Shown in pieces: positions 1-9,363 of a stretch of 35,950 bases of DNA. Every line of letters begins with the position of its first letter. Position 1 is the stretch's first letter. The DNA lies in the NCBI GenBank assembly GCA_902563305.1, contig CACEWP010000003.1:1-35950 (forward strand), given 5' to 3'. This stretch comes from an uncultured Alphaproteobacteria bacterium (GTDB lineage Bacteria; Pseudomonadota; Alphaproteobacteria; Methylaequorales; Methylaequoraceae). The notes under the pieces are model-generated. The model saw only the letters and a list, made by a program, of their open reading frames with translations. It searched no databases and was not told the origin of the DNA. Both the position numbers and the translations under genes were made by a program.

Positions 1-3000
1 AACGTCAGAAACTCTGAGGTCTCACTTACTGGGCAACAGGGTGGAGAGGATCTAACAATTTCAGGAACAGGAAGTGTTGTAAGTAAAAATGTTGGGAATG
101 GAAAGTTAGTCACTACATCAGGTTTTACTTTAGGTAATGGTCAAAGTGGAACACCAGGTTCAGCATCAAATTACACATTTAGTGGAGGAACGCAAACCTT
201 TAATATTACGGAAAGAGTATTAAATATGTCTGCAAGTAGGGATTATAATAGTCTAAAAACAGTTTCATCCGCAATAGTAACCCTATCCAATTTAGTTGGG
301 AGTGAGACTTTAGGACTTTCTGGCAACGGATCGGTCTCTAATGAGGATGTTGGCACCAATAAAACAATAGGTGTAGATACACTTAGCACGGCTGATGGGG
401 CTAACGGAGGGATAGCCTCAAATTACACTTTGAGTGGAGGCACGCACATTTTAACTATAAATAAGAGCACAATTTCGATTACTGGTACCCGTCAATACGA
501 CGGCTCTACAAATGCTCTTTCTACAGCTTTGTCATTAAATAATCTTCAAGGCGGAGAAAATTTAACATTAAGTGGAGTTGGAACTATAAGTGATAAAAAT
601 GTAGCTAATGGAAAAACACTAGATGTATCCGGTCTGACGTTAGGAGATGGATCTGGAGGTACTCCAGGATTATCATCAAACTACAAATTAGCTGGTGGAA
701 CGCACACATTCAACGTAACCAAAAAGAATATAACGTTTTCAGGGTCCCGAGTATATGACGGAACAACAACTGTTAGTTCGTCAGATTTGATAACAAATGA
801 TACAACTAGTGGAGAAAACCTGACTTTTACTGGAAATGGTTCTGTGTCATCCGCGAATGTTCAAAATAATCAGGCAGTAACTAAGGGTACTATAGCAATT
901 GCCGATGGATCTGGAGGAGGTTTGGCCAGTAATTATAACTTAACTACAGGAACGTTTAATATCAGTCAACAATGGGTAACTGTAAGTGGTCAAAGGATAT
1001 ATGATGCTACAAACACGGTAAATAGCTCAGACTTAGGGGTTACAGGAGAAGTTTCAGGAGAATCCATATCAATTACTGGAACAGGTTCCATAACTGATAA
1101 AAATGTAGGCTCTGGAAAAACTATTAATACATCAGGCTTATCATTAGCTAACGGAACTCACTCAGCTTCAAATTATACTATAGGAACAACAAGTTTTGCT
1201 GTAACACGCAGAAATGTTTCAATTAGTGGTGAAAAGGTATACGACGGAAATGGAACCGTTTCTTCAAATCAGATAGATTCTATAAACACAGCGGGAGGCG
1301 AAACACTAAGTATAGGTGGTCAAGGAAGTGTTTCATTACCGTCGGTAGGAACCAATAAATCTATTACTTTAGGTACGCTTTCAATAAGTGATGGTACATC
1401 CGGGACAATTGGCCTTGCTTCTAATTATACACTTGATTCAGGTTTATTTGATGTAACAGCAAAACCCATAACTTTAAGTGGTTCAAGGCAGTATGATGGA
1501 ACAACAAATGTTGTGAGCAATGATATAACTCTAGTAGGAGAGGTATCAGGGGAATCAATCACAATAACAGGAACAGGCTCGGTAAGTGATAAAAATGTTG
1601 GCTCCGGAAAAACAATCAACACGACTGGCTTGAGTCTGGCCAATGACACCTCTAATGCCTCTAATTACAGTTTAAGTTCAGGGACTTTCGCAATCACTCA
1701 AAAGGCAGTTAACCTCACAGGAACAAGACAATATGATGGAACAACAACGGTTTCATCAGGAAGTATAACACTTTCTGGATTAATTGGATCGGAAACACTT
1801 AATAAATCTGGTTCTGTCACTATAACATCTTCAAATGCCTCAACATACTCATCCGGGTCAATTAATACTTCCTCATTGAGTTTGTCTGATGGAAGTAACG
1901 GAGGATTGAGCTCTAACTATACTCTTTCTGGTGGTTCCCATAGTGTATCAATTGATAAAAAGTCAATCGGGTTAGACGGATCGAAGGTTTATGATGGAAA
2001 TACTACAGTTTCATCTTCTGATCTCTCTTTAAATGGGTTAATTGGCTCTGAAACCCTTAATTTGTCTGGTGCAGGGAGTGTTGTTAATAGTTCAGTAGGT
2101 GATAATAAAACAGTCACCGATGTAAACTTTAGTATCTCTGACAACGGAGGATCCGCAAGTAACTATATTCTGAATGGTTTGCTTCAGGTTGATATCACTA
2201 AAAGACCTGTAGTTGCCTCTGGTAGTAGAGTTTACGATGGAAGTACATCAGTTGGTGGATCAAGTTTAACAACTTTTTCAAATTTAGTTGGTTCAGAAAC
2301 ACTAGCGATTACGGGAAGTGGAACTGTAAGTTCTGGAAACGTAGGAACAGGGAAATCAATTACGCTTGGCACATTAAGTTTAGCTAATGGATCAGGTAGT
2401 GCCAGCAATTATAGCCTTTCCAATGCAAATCTTGATATAACTAAAAGAGCACTTACACTTATTGGATCAAAAATTTATGATGGTAATACAACTATTCAAG
2501 GAAATGAGATTACCACATTTACCAATATTGTGGGATCTGAAACACTTTCAGTATCGGGGTCAGGAACAGTTTCATCTGAAAACGTAGGTTCGTCAAAGGC
2601 ATTAGCGATTGGAGGGTTTTCATTAGTAGATAATAGTGGATTGGCATCTAATTATTCAATTAGTTCTGCAACGGCAAATATAACCCAAAGACCAGTAAAT
2701 ATAACAGGCTCAAGAGCCTACGATTCAACCCGAACAGCTTCTGGGTCTGATTTGAGTTTTACAAATTTAGTAACAGGGCAAACCCTTGGATTAACTGGAA
2801 ATGGTGTTTTGAATTCACCTGCTGCTGGAACACAAACAATAGTAAATACTAATACTTTAGCAATAGTCGATGGATCAGGTTCGGCTAGCAATTATACATT
2901 GACAGGTGGCACCTTAAATATGACAATTATACCTAGATCGACAAGCGTTTCAGGAACTAAAACTTATGATGGAACAACTTCAATTAATCCAGCAGATATA

Positions 3001-6000
3001 ACAACTTTTAGTAATTTAGCTGGATCTGACACACTATCGTTAACAGGTTCTGGAAGCGTTACGTCAGCCGATGTAGGAGCGGCTAAAACAGTCAATATTT
3101 CTGGATTTACTATCGATAACAGCTCAGGTGTTGGATCAAATTATATACTTTCGAGTGGAACTGTAAGTATTGTTAAGAGAAAAATTAATTTAAATGGTGT
3201 AAGAGCATTCGATGGGACTGCTAGTGTTGCAAATTCAGATTTAAACCTTGGAAATCTAGTGAGTGGACAAAATTTAACTCTTTCAGGAACTGGAACAGTC
3301 TCTAGTTCAGCAGCAGAAATGAATAAAGCAATAACGCTCGGAAGTTTATCTATTACTGATGGTTCAGGTGGAGATGCCTCAAATTATACATTAACAGGGG
3401 GATCCCATACATTAGATATTTCTCAGTTATCAGTAAATATTACAGGGAACCGACAATATGATGGAACGAAGACGGTAAACAGCTCGGACTTAAATTTAAC
3501 CAATTTGGTAAGTGGAGAAATAGTAAGTTTGACTGGAGCTGGTACCGTCGCAGATGAAAACGTAGGTGCTAACAAGACTGTTACTGCAGGATCACTTGCA
3601 CTAACAGGTGCAGGTGCTGGAAATTATACTTTAAGTAATTACACTACAACATTTGAAATTACCCCAAGAGTACTTAATTCTTCAGGCACAAGAGTCTATG
3701 ATGGTTCAACAAGTGCTAATGCTTCAGATTTATTGTTATCAAACCTAGTTGGCTCTGAAACTTTAAATCTCTCAGGTTCAGGCACTATATTATCTGCTGC
3801 AGTACAAAATGGTAAAACAGTAAGTAAAAATACTCTTGCATTGTCTAATAATTCAGGTCAAGCAAGTAATTACACTCTTGACGGAGGGACTCATACTCTC
3901 AATGTGACAAAAAGACCGATAACACTCTCTGCAAGTAGAGTTTACAATGGTACTAACGTTCTTGATGGTACAGACATCTCTACTACATTTACATATAGTA
4001 ATGTTGTTGGTTCAGAGATTTTGTCACAGACTGGAACAGGAACAGTTTCAAGTGCTAATGTAGGATCAGGTAAAGCGGTTACAGTTGTTAATTTGGCTCT
4101 GGTCGATGGGTCGGGTGCTGCTGAAAACTATAATTTAACTACGACAACACTTAGTATTACTGGAAGACCAGTCAATCTTGAAGGAACAAGGGTTTATGAT
4201 TCTAGTACGGTGGCCTCGGCATCTGATTTGGCAACAATAAGTAATTTGATAGGCTCTGAAACACTTGTATTATCTGGAAACGGTGCTGTAGGGAATAAAA
4301 ATGTAGGAGATTCTAAAGCGTTAACCGATGTAAGCGGATTGTCGCTTGGAGATGGTTCAAATGGAGGATTAGCAGCTAATTATACTTTATCTGGTGGAAC
4401 ACATTCACTCAGTGTAACTAGAAGACCGGTGACAATAGTTGGAACAAAAATATACGATGGGTTGGCAACGGTTTCAAACTCTGCAATTACATCAATCAAT
4501 AATCGAGCTGGAAGTGAAACTTTATCCTTAACTGGCTCAGGCACAATTGGTTCAGTTGGAGTGGGATCAGGTAAAACAATTTCATTAGGTACATTAGACT
4601 TAGCAGATAATTCAGGTTCTGCCTCAAATTATGAATTAGAATCGGGGACATTTGATGTTACAAAAAGAGATGTAACCTTTGTGGGTGGTCGGGTTTATGA
4701 CGGAACAACAAATGCTAATTCTTCGAATTTTACTACAACTTTCAGCAATCTCGTTAGTGGAGAAAACTTAAACTTGACAGGAATTGGAACAGTTGCTTCT
4801 AAAAATGTTGCTTCGGGACAATCAATTACACTTGGAAGCATTGCCCTTGCTAATGGAAATGCAGCTGCAAGTAACTATAATCTAACAACAGGGACTTTAA
4901 ATATCAATAAAAGACCATTAGGGCTAGAGGGATCACGCGTTTATAATTCTTCCTCGACAGCTTCTGCATCAGATCTAACAACAGTTTCTAATCTGGTGGG
5001 TTCAGAAACAATCTCACTCTCTGGTAATGGTGCTATGGGAAATTCAAATGTCGGAGACTCTAAATTGATAACAAATATTAGTGGATTATCGCTTGGTAAT
5101 GGAACAAATGGTGGTTTGGCAGCTAACTATTCATTAACAGGTGGAACACAAACAATGAGTGTTACCAGGAGACCAATAACAATCAGTGGATCGAGATTTT
5201 ATGACGGAACTACAACTGTCGGTAGTTCAGATATATCGACTTTTAATAATCGATCTGGTAGCGAAACATTATCAATTACAGGTTCAGGTTCAATTGCAAC
5301 AGCAATTTCAGGTTCAGGAAAATCTATTTCATTGGGTACGCTTCAATTAGTTGACGGAAGTGGATTAGCATCAAATTACTCGTTGGCTAGTGGTACGTTT
5401 ACTGTAAATGCTCGTCAGTTAAATGTATCTGGATCAAGAGTGTATGATAATACCACTATTGTAAATGGTTCTGATTTAGTAGTAACCACAGGAATAGGCT
5501 CAGAGCTTATTACTTTAAATGGTCAAGGTAGTATCTCGAATGCTAATGCAGCTAATAACAAATCAGTTACACAAAACACATTAAGTCTGGTAAGTGCAAA
5601 TGGAAACGCATCTAACTATAGTATGGGTACAATAACACTTAATGTAACTCAACGACCAGTTAATGTTGCTCTCGAAAAAGTTTATGATGGAACATTAAAT
5701 GCTCCTGCCTCAGGTTTAAAAGTTGGTGGTATATCCAATACAGTAGGAGGACAAACCCTTACATTAAGTGGAACAGGTTTAATGCAAGATAAAAATGCTG
5801 GGATAGCAAAGAGTGTAGTAAACAATAATTCGCTTACCTTAGGAAGCGGTTCAGGAGCTGCATCTAATTATACTTTATCAGGGGGAGTGCACACTATAGA
5901 TGTTACTCCAAGAGGAACTGTAGCGTCAGGAGGTAGGTCATACGATGCAACTACCACAGTTAAAGGAGATGTATTTGATACATTTACTAATACGGTGGGT

Positions 6001-6573
6001 TCTGATACCGTAACATTAGTTGGCTCTGGCACAATTAACACAGCCAGTGTTGGATCAAAATCAGTAAATATTGGGTCTTTAGCTTCAGCGCATCAAAATT
6101 ATACATTGACTGGTGCGTCAATGAATGTAACCAAGAAACCCATTAACCTCTCGGGTACAAGAATTGCAGTCGACAATCCATCGTTAGTGGTTTTGGCTAA
6201 TGAATTAGACATTATAACAGTTAATAATGAAACTTTAACTCTTTCGGGATCAGGGAATATTTTAGCAAATAATCCTGGTACCACTCAACCCATTTCATTG
6301 GGCACCCTTTCTTTTTCGGACGGAACTGGATTAGCATCTAACTATACTTTTTCAGGCGGTTCATTTTTAATGATTTTAAAGCACAAATTGACTTTTGCCG
6401 CAAGGATAAGGAATATTTTAAAAAAAGGACGCTCAGGTAAGAATTTAACACTCCTTCCAACACGAACATCTCACAGAAATGTACCAGCAGTAGCTGAGAA
6501 AATTAATATCTCTACTCCAGACCAATCAGTAAAAGTAGCACCGTGTATTTTACAAAATGGTCTTTGTAACTAA
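1..6573 (+). CDS. Giant YDG-repeat exoprotein (adhesin-like), 5' end outside window
   Basis: The frame is open from base 1 to the TAA at 6571-6573, so at least 2190 codons are present. The ATG at 226 is only an internal methionine. The protein is almost wholly tandem repeats of about 82 residues, each opening with a G-[ST]-[RK]-x-YDG motif followed by [NT]L-x-GSETL, GSG-x-V, and ASNYTLSGG-like segments. This matches the YDG/MBG-type beta-rich repeats of bacterial filamentous-haemagglutinin-like exoproteins. The composition is dominated by Ser, Gly, Thr and Asn. The last 70 or so residues (from about 6367) are different: basic, and ending in two cysteines seven residues apart, the only ones I found. 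No autotransporter beta-barrel follows, so secretion by a separate TpsB-type porin is likely, though no partner is in the window. Surface adhesion is inferred. The family is fairly sure; the ligand is unknown. Confidence 0.88.
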   Translation, partial: NVRNSEVSLTGQQGGEDLTISGTGSVVSKNVGNGKLVTTSGFTLGNGQSGTPGSASNYTFSGGTQTFNITERVLNMSASRDYNSLKTVSSAIVTLSNLVGSETLGLSGNGSVSNEDVGTNKTIGVDTLSTADGANGGIASNYTLSGGTHILTINKSTISITGTRQYDGSTNALSTALSLNNLQGGENLTLSGVGTISDKNVANGKTLDVSGLTLGDGSGGTPGLSSNYKLAGGTHTFNVTKKNITFSGSRVYDGTTTVSSSDLITNDTTSGENLTFTGNGSVSSANVQNNQAVTKGTIAIADGSGGGLASNYNLTTGTFNISQQWVTVSGQRIYDATNTVNSSDLGVTGEVSGESISITGTGSITDKNVGSGKTINTSGLSLANGTHSASNYTIGTTSFAVTRRNVSISGEKVYDGNGTVSSNQIDSINTAGGETLSIGGQGSVSLPSVGTNKSITLGTLSISDGTSGTIGLASNYTLDSGLFDVTAKPITLSGSRQYDGTTNVVSNDITLVGEVSGESITITGTGSVSDKNVGSGKTINTTGLSLANDTSNASNYSLSSGTFAITQKAVNLTGTRQYDGTTTVSSGSITLSGLIGSETLNKSGSVTITSSNASTYSSGSINTSSLSLSDGSNGGLSSNYTLSGGSHSVSIDKKSIGLDGSKVYDGNTTVSSSDLSLNGLIGSETLNLSGAGSVVNSSVGDNKTVTDVNFSISDNGGSASNYILNGLLQVDITKRPVVASGSRVYDGSTSVGGSSLTTFSNLVGSETLAITGSGTVSSGNVGTGKSITLGTLSLANGSGSASNYSLSNANLDITKRALTLIGSKIYDGNTTIQGNEITTFTNIVGSETLSVSGSGTVSSENVGSSKALAIGGFSLVDNSGLASNYSISSATANITQRPVNITGSRAYDSTRTASGSDLSFTNLVTGQTLGLTGNGVLNSPAAGTQTIVNTNTLAIVDGSGSASNYTLTGGTLNMTIIPRSTSVSGTKTYDGTTSINPADITTFSNLAGSDTLSLTGSGSVTSADVGAAKTVNISGFTIDNSSGVGSNYILSSGTVSIVKRKINLNGVRAFDGTASVANSDLNLGNLVSGQNLTLSGTGTVSSSAAEMNKAITLGSLSITDGSGGDASNYTLTGGSHTLDISQLSVNITGNRQYDGTKTVNSSDLNLTNLVSGEIVSLTGAGTVADENVGANKTVTAGSLALTGAGAGNYTLSNYTTTFEITPRVLNSSGTRVYDGSTSANASDLLLSNLVGSETLNLSGSGTILSAAVQNGKTVSKNTLALSNNSGQASNYTLDGGTHTLNVTKRPITLSASRVYNGTNVLDGTDISTTFTYSNVVGSEILSQTGTGTVSSANVGSGKAVTVVNLALVDGSGAAENYNLTTTTLSITGRPVNLEGTRVYDSSTVASASDLATISNLIGSETLVLSGNGAVGNKNVGDSKALTDVSGLSLGDGSNGGLAANYTLSGGTHSLSVTRRPVTIVGTKIYDGLATVSNSAITSINNRAGSETLSLTGSGTIGSVGVGSGKTISLGTLDLADNSGSASNYELESGTFDVTKRDVTFVGGRVYDGTTNANSSNFTTTFSNLVSGENLNLTGIGTVASKNVASGQSITLGSIALANGNAAASNYNLTTGTLNINKRPLGLEGSRVYNSSSTASASDLTTVSNLVGSETISLSGNGAMGNSNVGDSKLITNISGLSLGNGTNGGLAANYSLTGGTQTMSVTRRPITISGSRFYDGTTTVGSSDISTFNNRSGSETLSITGSGSIATAISGSGKSISLGTLQLVDGSGLASNYSLASGTFTVNARQLNVSGSRVYDNTTIVNGSDLVVTTGIGSELITLNGQGSISNANAANNKSVTQNTLSLVSANGNASNYSMGTITLNVTQRPVNVALEKVYDGTLNAPASGLKVGGISNTVGGQTLTLSGTGLMQDKNAGIAKSVVNNNSLTLGSGSGAASNYTLSGGVHTIDVTPRGTVASGGRSYDATTTVKGDVFDTFTNTVGSDTVTLVGSGTINTASVGSKSVNIGSLASAHQNYTLTGASMNVTKKPINLSGTRIAVDNPSLVVLANELDIITVNNETLTLSGSGNILANNPGTTQPISLGTLSFSDGTGLASNYTFSGGSFLMILKHKLTFAARIRNILKKGRSGKNLTLLPTRTSHRNVPAVAEKINISTPDQSVKVAPCILQNGLCN
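232..6366 (+). repeat. 25 tandem YDG-type repeat units plus one partial unit
   Basis: Unit starts, placed at the residue before the [ST]-[RK]-x-Y motif, fall at 232, 484, 742, 988, 1228, 1480, 1720, 1978, 2221, 2464, 2707, 2953, 3196, 3445, 3685, 3931, 4183, 4441, 4684, 4930, 5188, 5431, 5671, 5929 and 6154. The mean spacing is about 247 bases (82 residues). Bases 1-231 are the end of a further unit. The YDG tripeptide is YDG in most units, with YDA, YDS, YDN, YNS and YNG variants. The last unit (6154) has lost the tyrosine motif. At DNA level the units differ at many synonymous sites, so this is an old, divergent array and not an assembly collapse. Confidence 0.9.
3931..5430 (+). repeat. Higher-order duplication of a three-repeat block in the adhesin
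   Basis: Units 16-18 (3931-4683, 753 bases) and units 19-21 (4684-5430, 747 bases) correspond one to one. The first unit of each block has a TTF-S insertion and ends NYNLTT followed by an LEG linker. The second units share S-x-ASASDL, SGNGA-G, NVGDSK, SGLSLG and GGLAANY. The third units share INNRAGSETLS or FNNRSGSETLS. The match is clear in protein and weaker in DNA. It indicates a duplication of the three-unit block followed by divergence. Confidence 0.75.
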
Positions 6574-6587
6574 TATATTATGAAAGC

Positions 6588-7805
6588 ATGTTTTCGTTAT
6601 TAGTAAATTCAAAAAAAGTTAGATCCTGGTGCTTATTTGATTTTGGGATTTCTAGTTACCCCACTTTAATTCTCACCTTTTTTTATGGGGCATTTTATGC
6701 AAAGAAAATTGCAAAGAACCCAACAATAGGTACAAGTTCCTGGGGCTTTGCCTTATCATCTGCAAGTATTTTATGTTTTCTGCTATTATCGTTTATACTA
6801 ATTCGCGGCAAATATTTATTCAAAGAAATAAATACAGGTTTTTTCAAATTTTTTTTCTACTTAATGATTTTTTTCACATTAGGCTTAATACTGTTTGACG
6901 AGGGTTCGAATCATATTGTGCCTCTTATATTTATAGTAATTTCGTATATTTCATTTGAGATTGTAACACTTTTTTACAACATTTCACTTTTCAAAATTAA
7001 AAGTAAAAATAATGTCGGTGCTCTGTCTAATTTAGGTTGGGCGTCTGGTTACTTGGGAGGCTTAATTTCATTATTTTTAGTTTACTTATTACTAAATTAT
7101 ACTGCTAATCAAGATTATAGAATATTCAATGTTTCTGTTTTTATTTTCATTGGACCATTCGTCGCAGTATGGACAGTTTTTTTTGGACTTTCTTTATTCA
7201 AACAACTTGAGAAGATAAATTTTGCCCCCCCGGATATTTTTCAACTTGTAAAAAACTTAAAGTCAGAGGGTTTGCCAAAGTTTTTAATAAGCTATTTTTT
7301 TTTTAATAATGCAGTAATTTCAATTTTTGCATTTGCTAGTATGATCGCCGCTTTTTTATTTGGACTATCAGAGTCACAAATTTTATTTCTAGGAGTTTTT
7401 ATAAACCTTTTTGGTATTCTTGGTTGTTTGATTTTTGGAAAATTTGAAGATACGATAGGATCGTTGTTAACTTTAAAAATTTGTATTTTTAGCCTTCTTG
7501 TTTTAACTTTTTCTCTTTTTTTTATAAAAGATAATGTAAGTTTTTGGTTGCTAGCTCTAGCAATTGGTTTTTTTATTGGGCCCATTCAAGCTTGTAGTAG
7601 AAGCTTTCTTGTAAAGAAAATAAAATCTAAGAATGAAATGTCGGCTTTTAGTCTTTATGCGATGTTTGGAAATTTATGCTCAATACTCGGGCCTTTTTTA
7701 GTAGGACTCACAATAGATTTAAGTAATTCAATAAGGTTTGGCGTTTTGATAATCCCCATTTTTTTTTTTCTATCTTTGATTCCTTTATTTAAATCTAATG
7801 TTTAA
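6588..7805 (+). CDS. UMF1/Atg22-like MFS transporter
   Basis: This 405-residue, very hydrophobic protein has about twelve predicted membrane segments and should sit in the inner membrane. The N-terminal pattern (WCLFDFGISSYPTLILTFFY), then SSWGFALS and the LSNLGWASGYLGG stretch near residue 148, are typical of the UMF1 (unknown major facilitator 1) family related to yeast Atg22. The closest characterised relative effluxes amino acids from the vacuole; the bacterial substrate is unknown. The start is the ATG at 6588, 14 bases after the adhesin stop; an ATG at 6580 runs into a stop within eight codons. The gene converges on purH and overlaps its end by 11 bases. The short gap after the adhesin would allow cotranscription, but no functional link is evident. 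Confidence 0.82.
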   Translation: MFSLLVNSKKVRSWCLFDFGISSYPTLILTFFYGAFYAKKIAKNPTIGTSSWGFALSSASILCFLLLSFILIRGKYLFKEINTGFFKFFFYLMIFFTLGLILFDEGSNHIVPLIFIVISYISFEIVTLFYNISLFKIKSKNNVGALSNLGWASGYLGGLISLFLVYLLLNYTANQDYRIFNVSVFIFIGPFVAVWTVFFGLSLFKQLEKINFAPPDIFQLVKNLKSEGLPKFLISYFFFNNAVISIFAFASMIAAFLFGLSESQILFLGVFINLFGILGCLIFGKFEDTIGSLLTLKICIFSLLVLTFSLFFIKDNVSFWLLALAIGFFIGPIQACSRSFLVKKIKSKNEMSAFSLYAMFGNLCSILGPFLVGLTIDLSNSIRFGVLIIPIFFFLSLIPLFKSNV

Positions 7806-9363
7806 AATGCCTAATACCCGTAAATACATGTGGTATACCATTCTTGTTTGATTCTTCGATAACACTTTCATCATTTTTAGATCCACCGGGTTGAATTATC
7901 CCACTTATATTATTTTTAGAGCATAACTTGACTATATCAGGGAAAGGAAAAAAACCATCTGATGCTAATACAGGATTGGATTTTTTGAAATTAGATTTCA
8001 TTTTTTTAATTGCCTGTTGAGCGGAATCGAATCTACTAGTCTGACCAACACCTATTCCTTTAGTCGCGAGATCTTGAACCAACACTATAGCGTTCGAGTT
8101 GACATATTTAGAAACCACAAAAGCAAATATCATATCTTCAATAGTTTTTTCTTTAGGTCTCTTTCTAGTTTTTACTATTATATTTTTTCTTGTTATGATT
8201 TTATTATCTTTATTTTGTAAAAGTAAAAAATTCCTTGAGCTTTTAAAATGTAACTTTGTCTTATTTTTGGAAGAAATGTATTCAACAAGAACTAGGTTCT
8301 TTTTTTGTGAAAGAAGTTTCTTAGATTCATATGAAAAACTTGGAGCAATAACAACTTCGGTGAATAAATTGTTAATTTTTTTTGCAGTCTCAATAGAGAG
8401 TTTTCTGTTAAAAGCTACAATACCCCCAAAAGCACTTACTCTATCACATTGTAAAGCTTTACTATATGCTTTCTCCTGGCTTGTATCGAGAGCTACTCCA
8501 CATGGATTACCGTGTTTCAGAATAACACATGATGCTATAGAAAATTGTTCAGCTAACTCTATTGCAATTTCTAAATCATGAATATTATTGTAAGACAACT
8601 CTTTACCAGATATTTTTTCTAACTTATTAGTCCCAAATCTAAATAATGCAGCCTTTTGATGAGGATTCTCACCATATCTCAATTGAGAAATTTTTTTTAA
8701 GGGTATAGTAATTTTTTTCTTGCAATAATGACTTTCATCTTTGTTAAACCAATTTGAAATAACAGCCTCATAAAATGCAGTATTCTCAAATGCAAGTTTT
8801 GCACAACACTCTCTGAACGTTTTTGATGTAGAATTGTTCTTTTTTGTTTCTTTTAAAAACAGTTCATATTGGCTAGGTTCTGAGAGAATAGTAACATTTT
8901 CATAATTCTTTGCTGCAGATCTAATAAGAGTCGGCCCTCCAATATCTATGTTTTCTATACATTTTTCTTTAGTGGAGTCAGTTTCATTTATAACTTTTTC
9001 AAATGGATATAGATTGACTACTACCAAATCAACGAAAGGCACACTAATCTTTTTTAATTCTTTCTGATGAGTAGGGTCTGCTTTTTTTGCAAGGATTCCA
9101 GAGTGAATGTATGGATGCAAAGATTTGACCCTTCCTCCAAGAATTTCATTGAATTTAGTAAAGTCAGCAATTTCAATAAGATTGATATTCTTGCTATATT
9201 TTTTTAAAAAATTGGAAGTTCCACCGGTACTTAAAACTTGTATATCATTCTTAATGAAGTAATCAGCAAGTAAATTTAGGTTGGTTTTATCAAAGACTGA
9301 TACAACCGCTCTCTTAATCTTTATTGTTTTCAATTTTTTTATACTCTGGTAAAAGTTTTTCAA
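7795..9363 (-). CDS. purH: Bifunctional AICAR formyltransferase / IMP cyclohydrolase PurH
   Basis: PurH catalyses the last two steps of purine synthesis, AICAR to FAICAR (using 10-formyl-THF) and FAICAR to IMP, in the cytosol. The N-terminal MGS-like cyclohydrolase domain shows VVSVFDKTNL, STGGTS and GGRVKSLHPYIHSGIL. The transformylase domain shows LRYGENPHQ, the catalytic K-H in LKHGNPCG, DRVSAFGG, ASDGFFPFPD and the C-terminal IQPGGSKND with the GIRHF-type end. The length of 522 residues is normal. The start is uncertain. The first in-frame candidate is a TTG at 9363, overlapping the upstream gene by 50 bases; a TTG at 9333 would fit the family better and overlap it by 20. Neither has a convincing ribosome binding site. 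It is the last gene of a minus-strand run that begins with two polysaccharide genes. Confidence 0.96.
   Translation of the reverse strand: MKNFYQSIKKLKTIKIKRAVVSVFDKTNLNLLADYFIKNDIQVLSTGGTSNFLKKYSKNINLIEIADFTKFNEILGGRVKSLHPYIHSGILAKKADPTHQKELKKISVPFVDLVVVNLYPFEKVINETDSTKEKCIENIDIGGPTLIRSAAKNYENVTILSEPSQYELFLKETKKNNSTSKTFRECCAKLAFENTAFYEAVISNWFNKDESHYCKKKITIPLKKISQLRYGENPHQKAALFRFGTNKLEKISGKELSYNNIHDLEIAIELAEQFSIASCVILKHGNPCGVALDTSQEKAYSKALQCDRVSAFGGIVAFNRKLSIETAKKINNLFTEVVIAPSFSYESKKLLSQKKNLVLVEYISSKNKTKLHFKSSRNFLLLQNKDNKIITRKNIIVKTRKRPKEKTIEDMIFAFVVSKYVNSNAIVLVQDLATKGIGVGQTSRFDSAQQAIKKMKSNFKKSNPVLASDGFFPFPDIVKLCSKNNISGIIQPGGSKNDESVIEESNKNGIPHVFTGIRHFKH

Noticed and set aside
226-228. ATG at 226 as the start of the giant exoprotein
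   Set aside because: The frame is open to base 1 and the upstream 75 codons encode a normal repeat end, so the real start lies outside the window.
1-6573. CRISPR or tandem-repeat DNA array
   Set aside because: The periodicity is about 247 bases, in frame, and DNA copies differ at many synonymous sites; it is a protein repeat, not a direct-repeat/spacer array.
8099-8581. A 160-codon plus-strand frame
   Set aside because: It lies wholly antisense to purH, has no family features, and its hydrophobic look comes from reading Lys/Glu-rich codons backwards.
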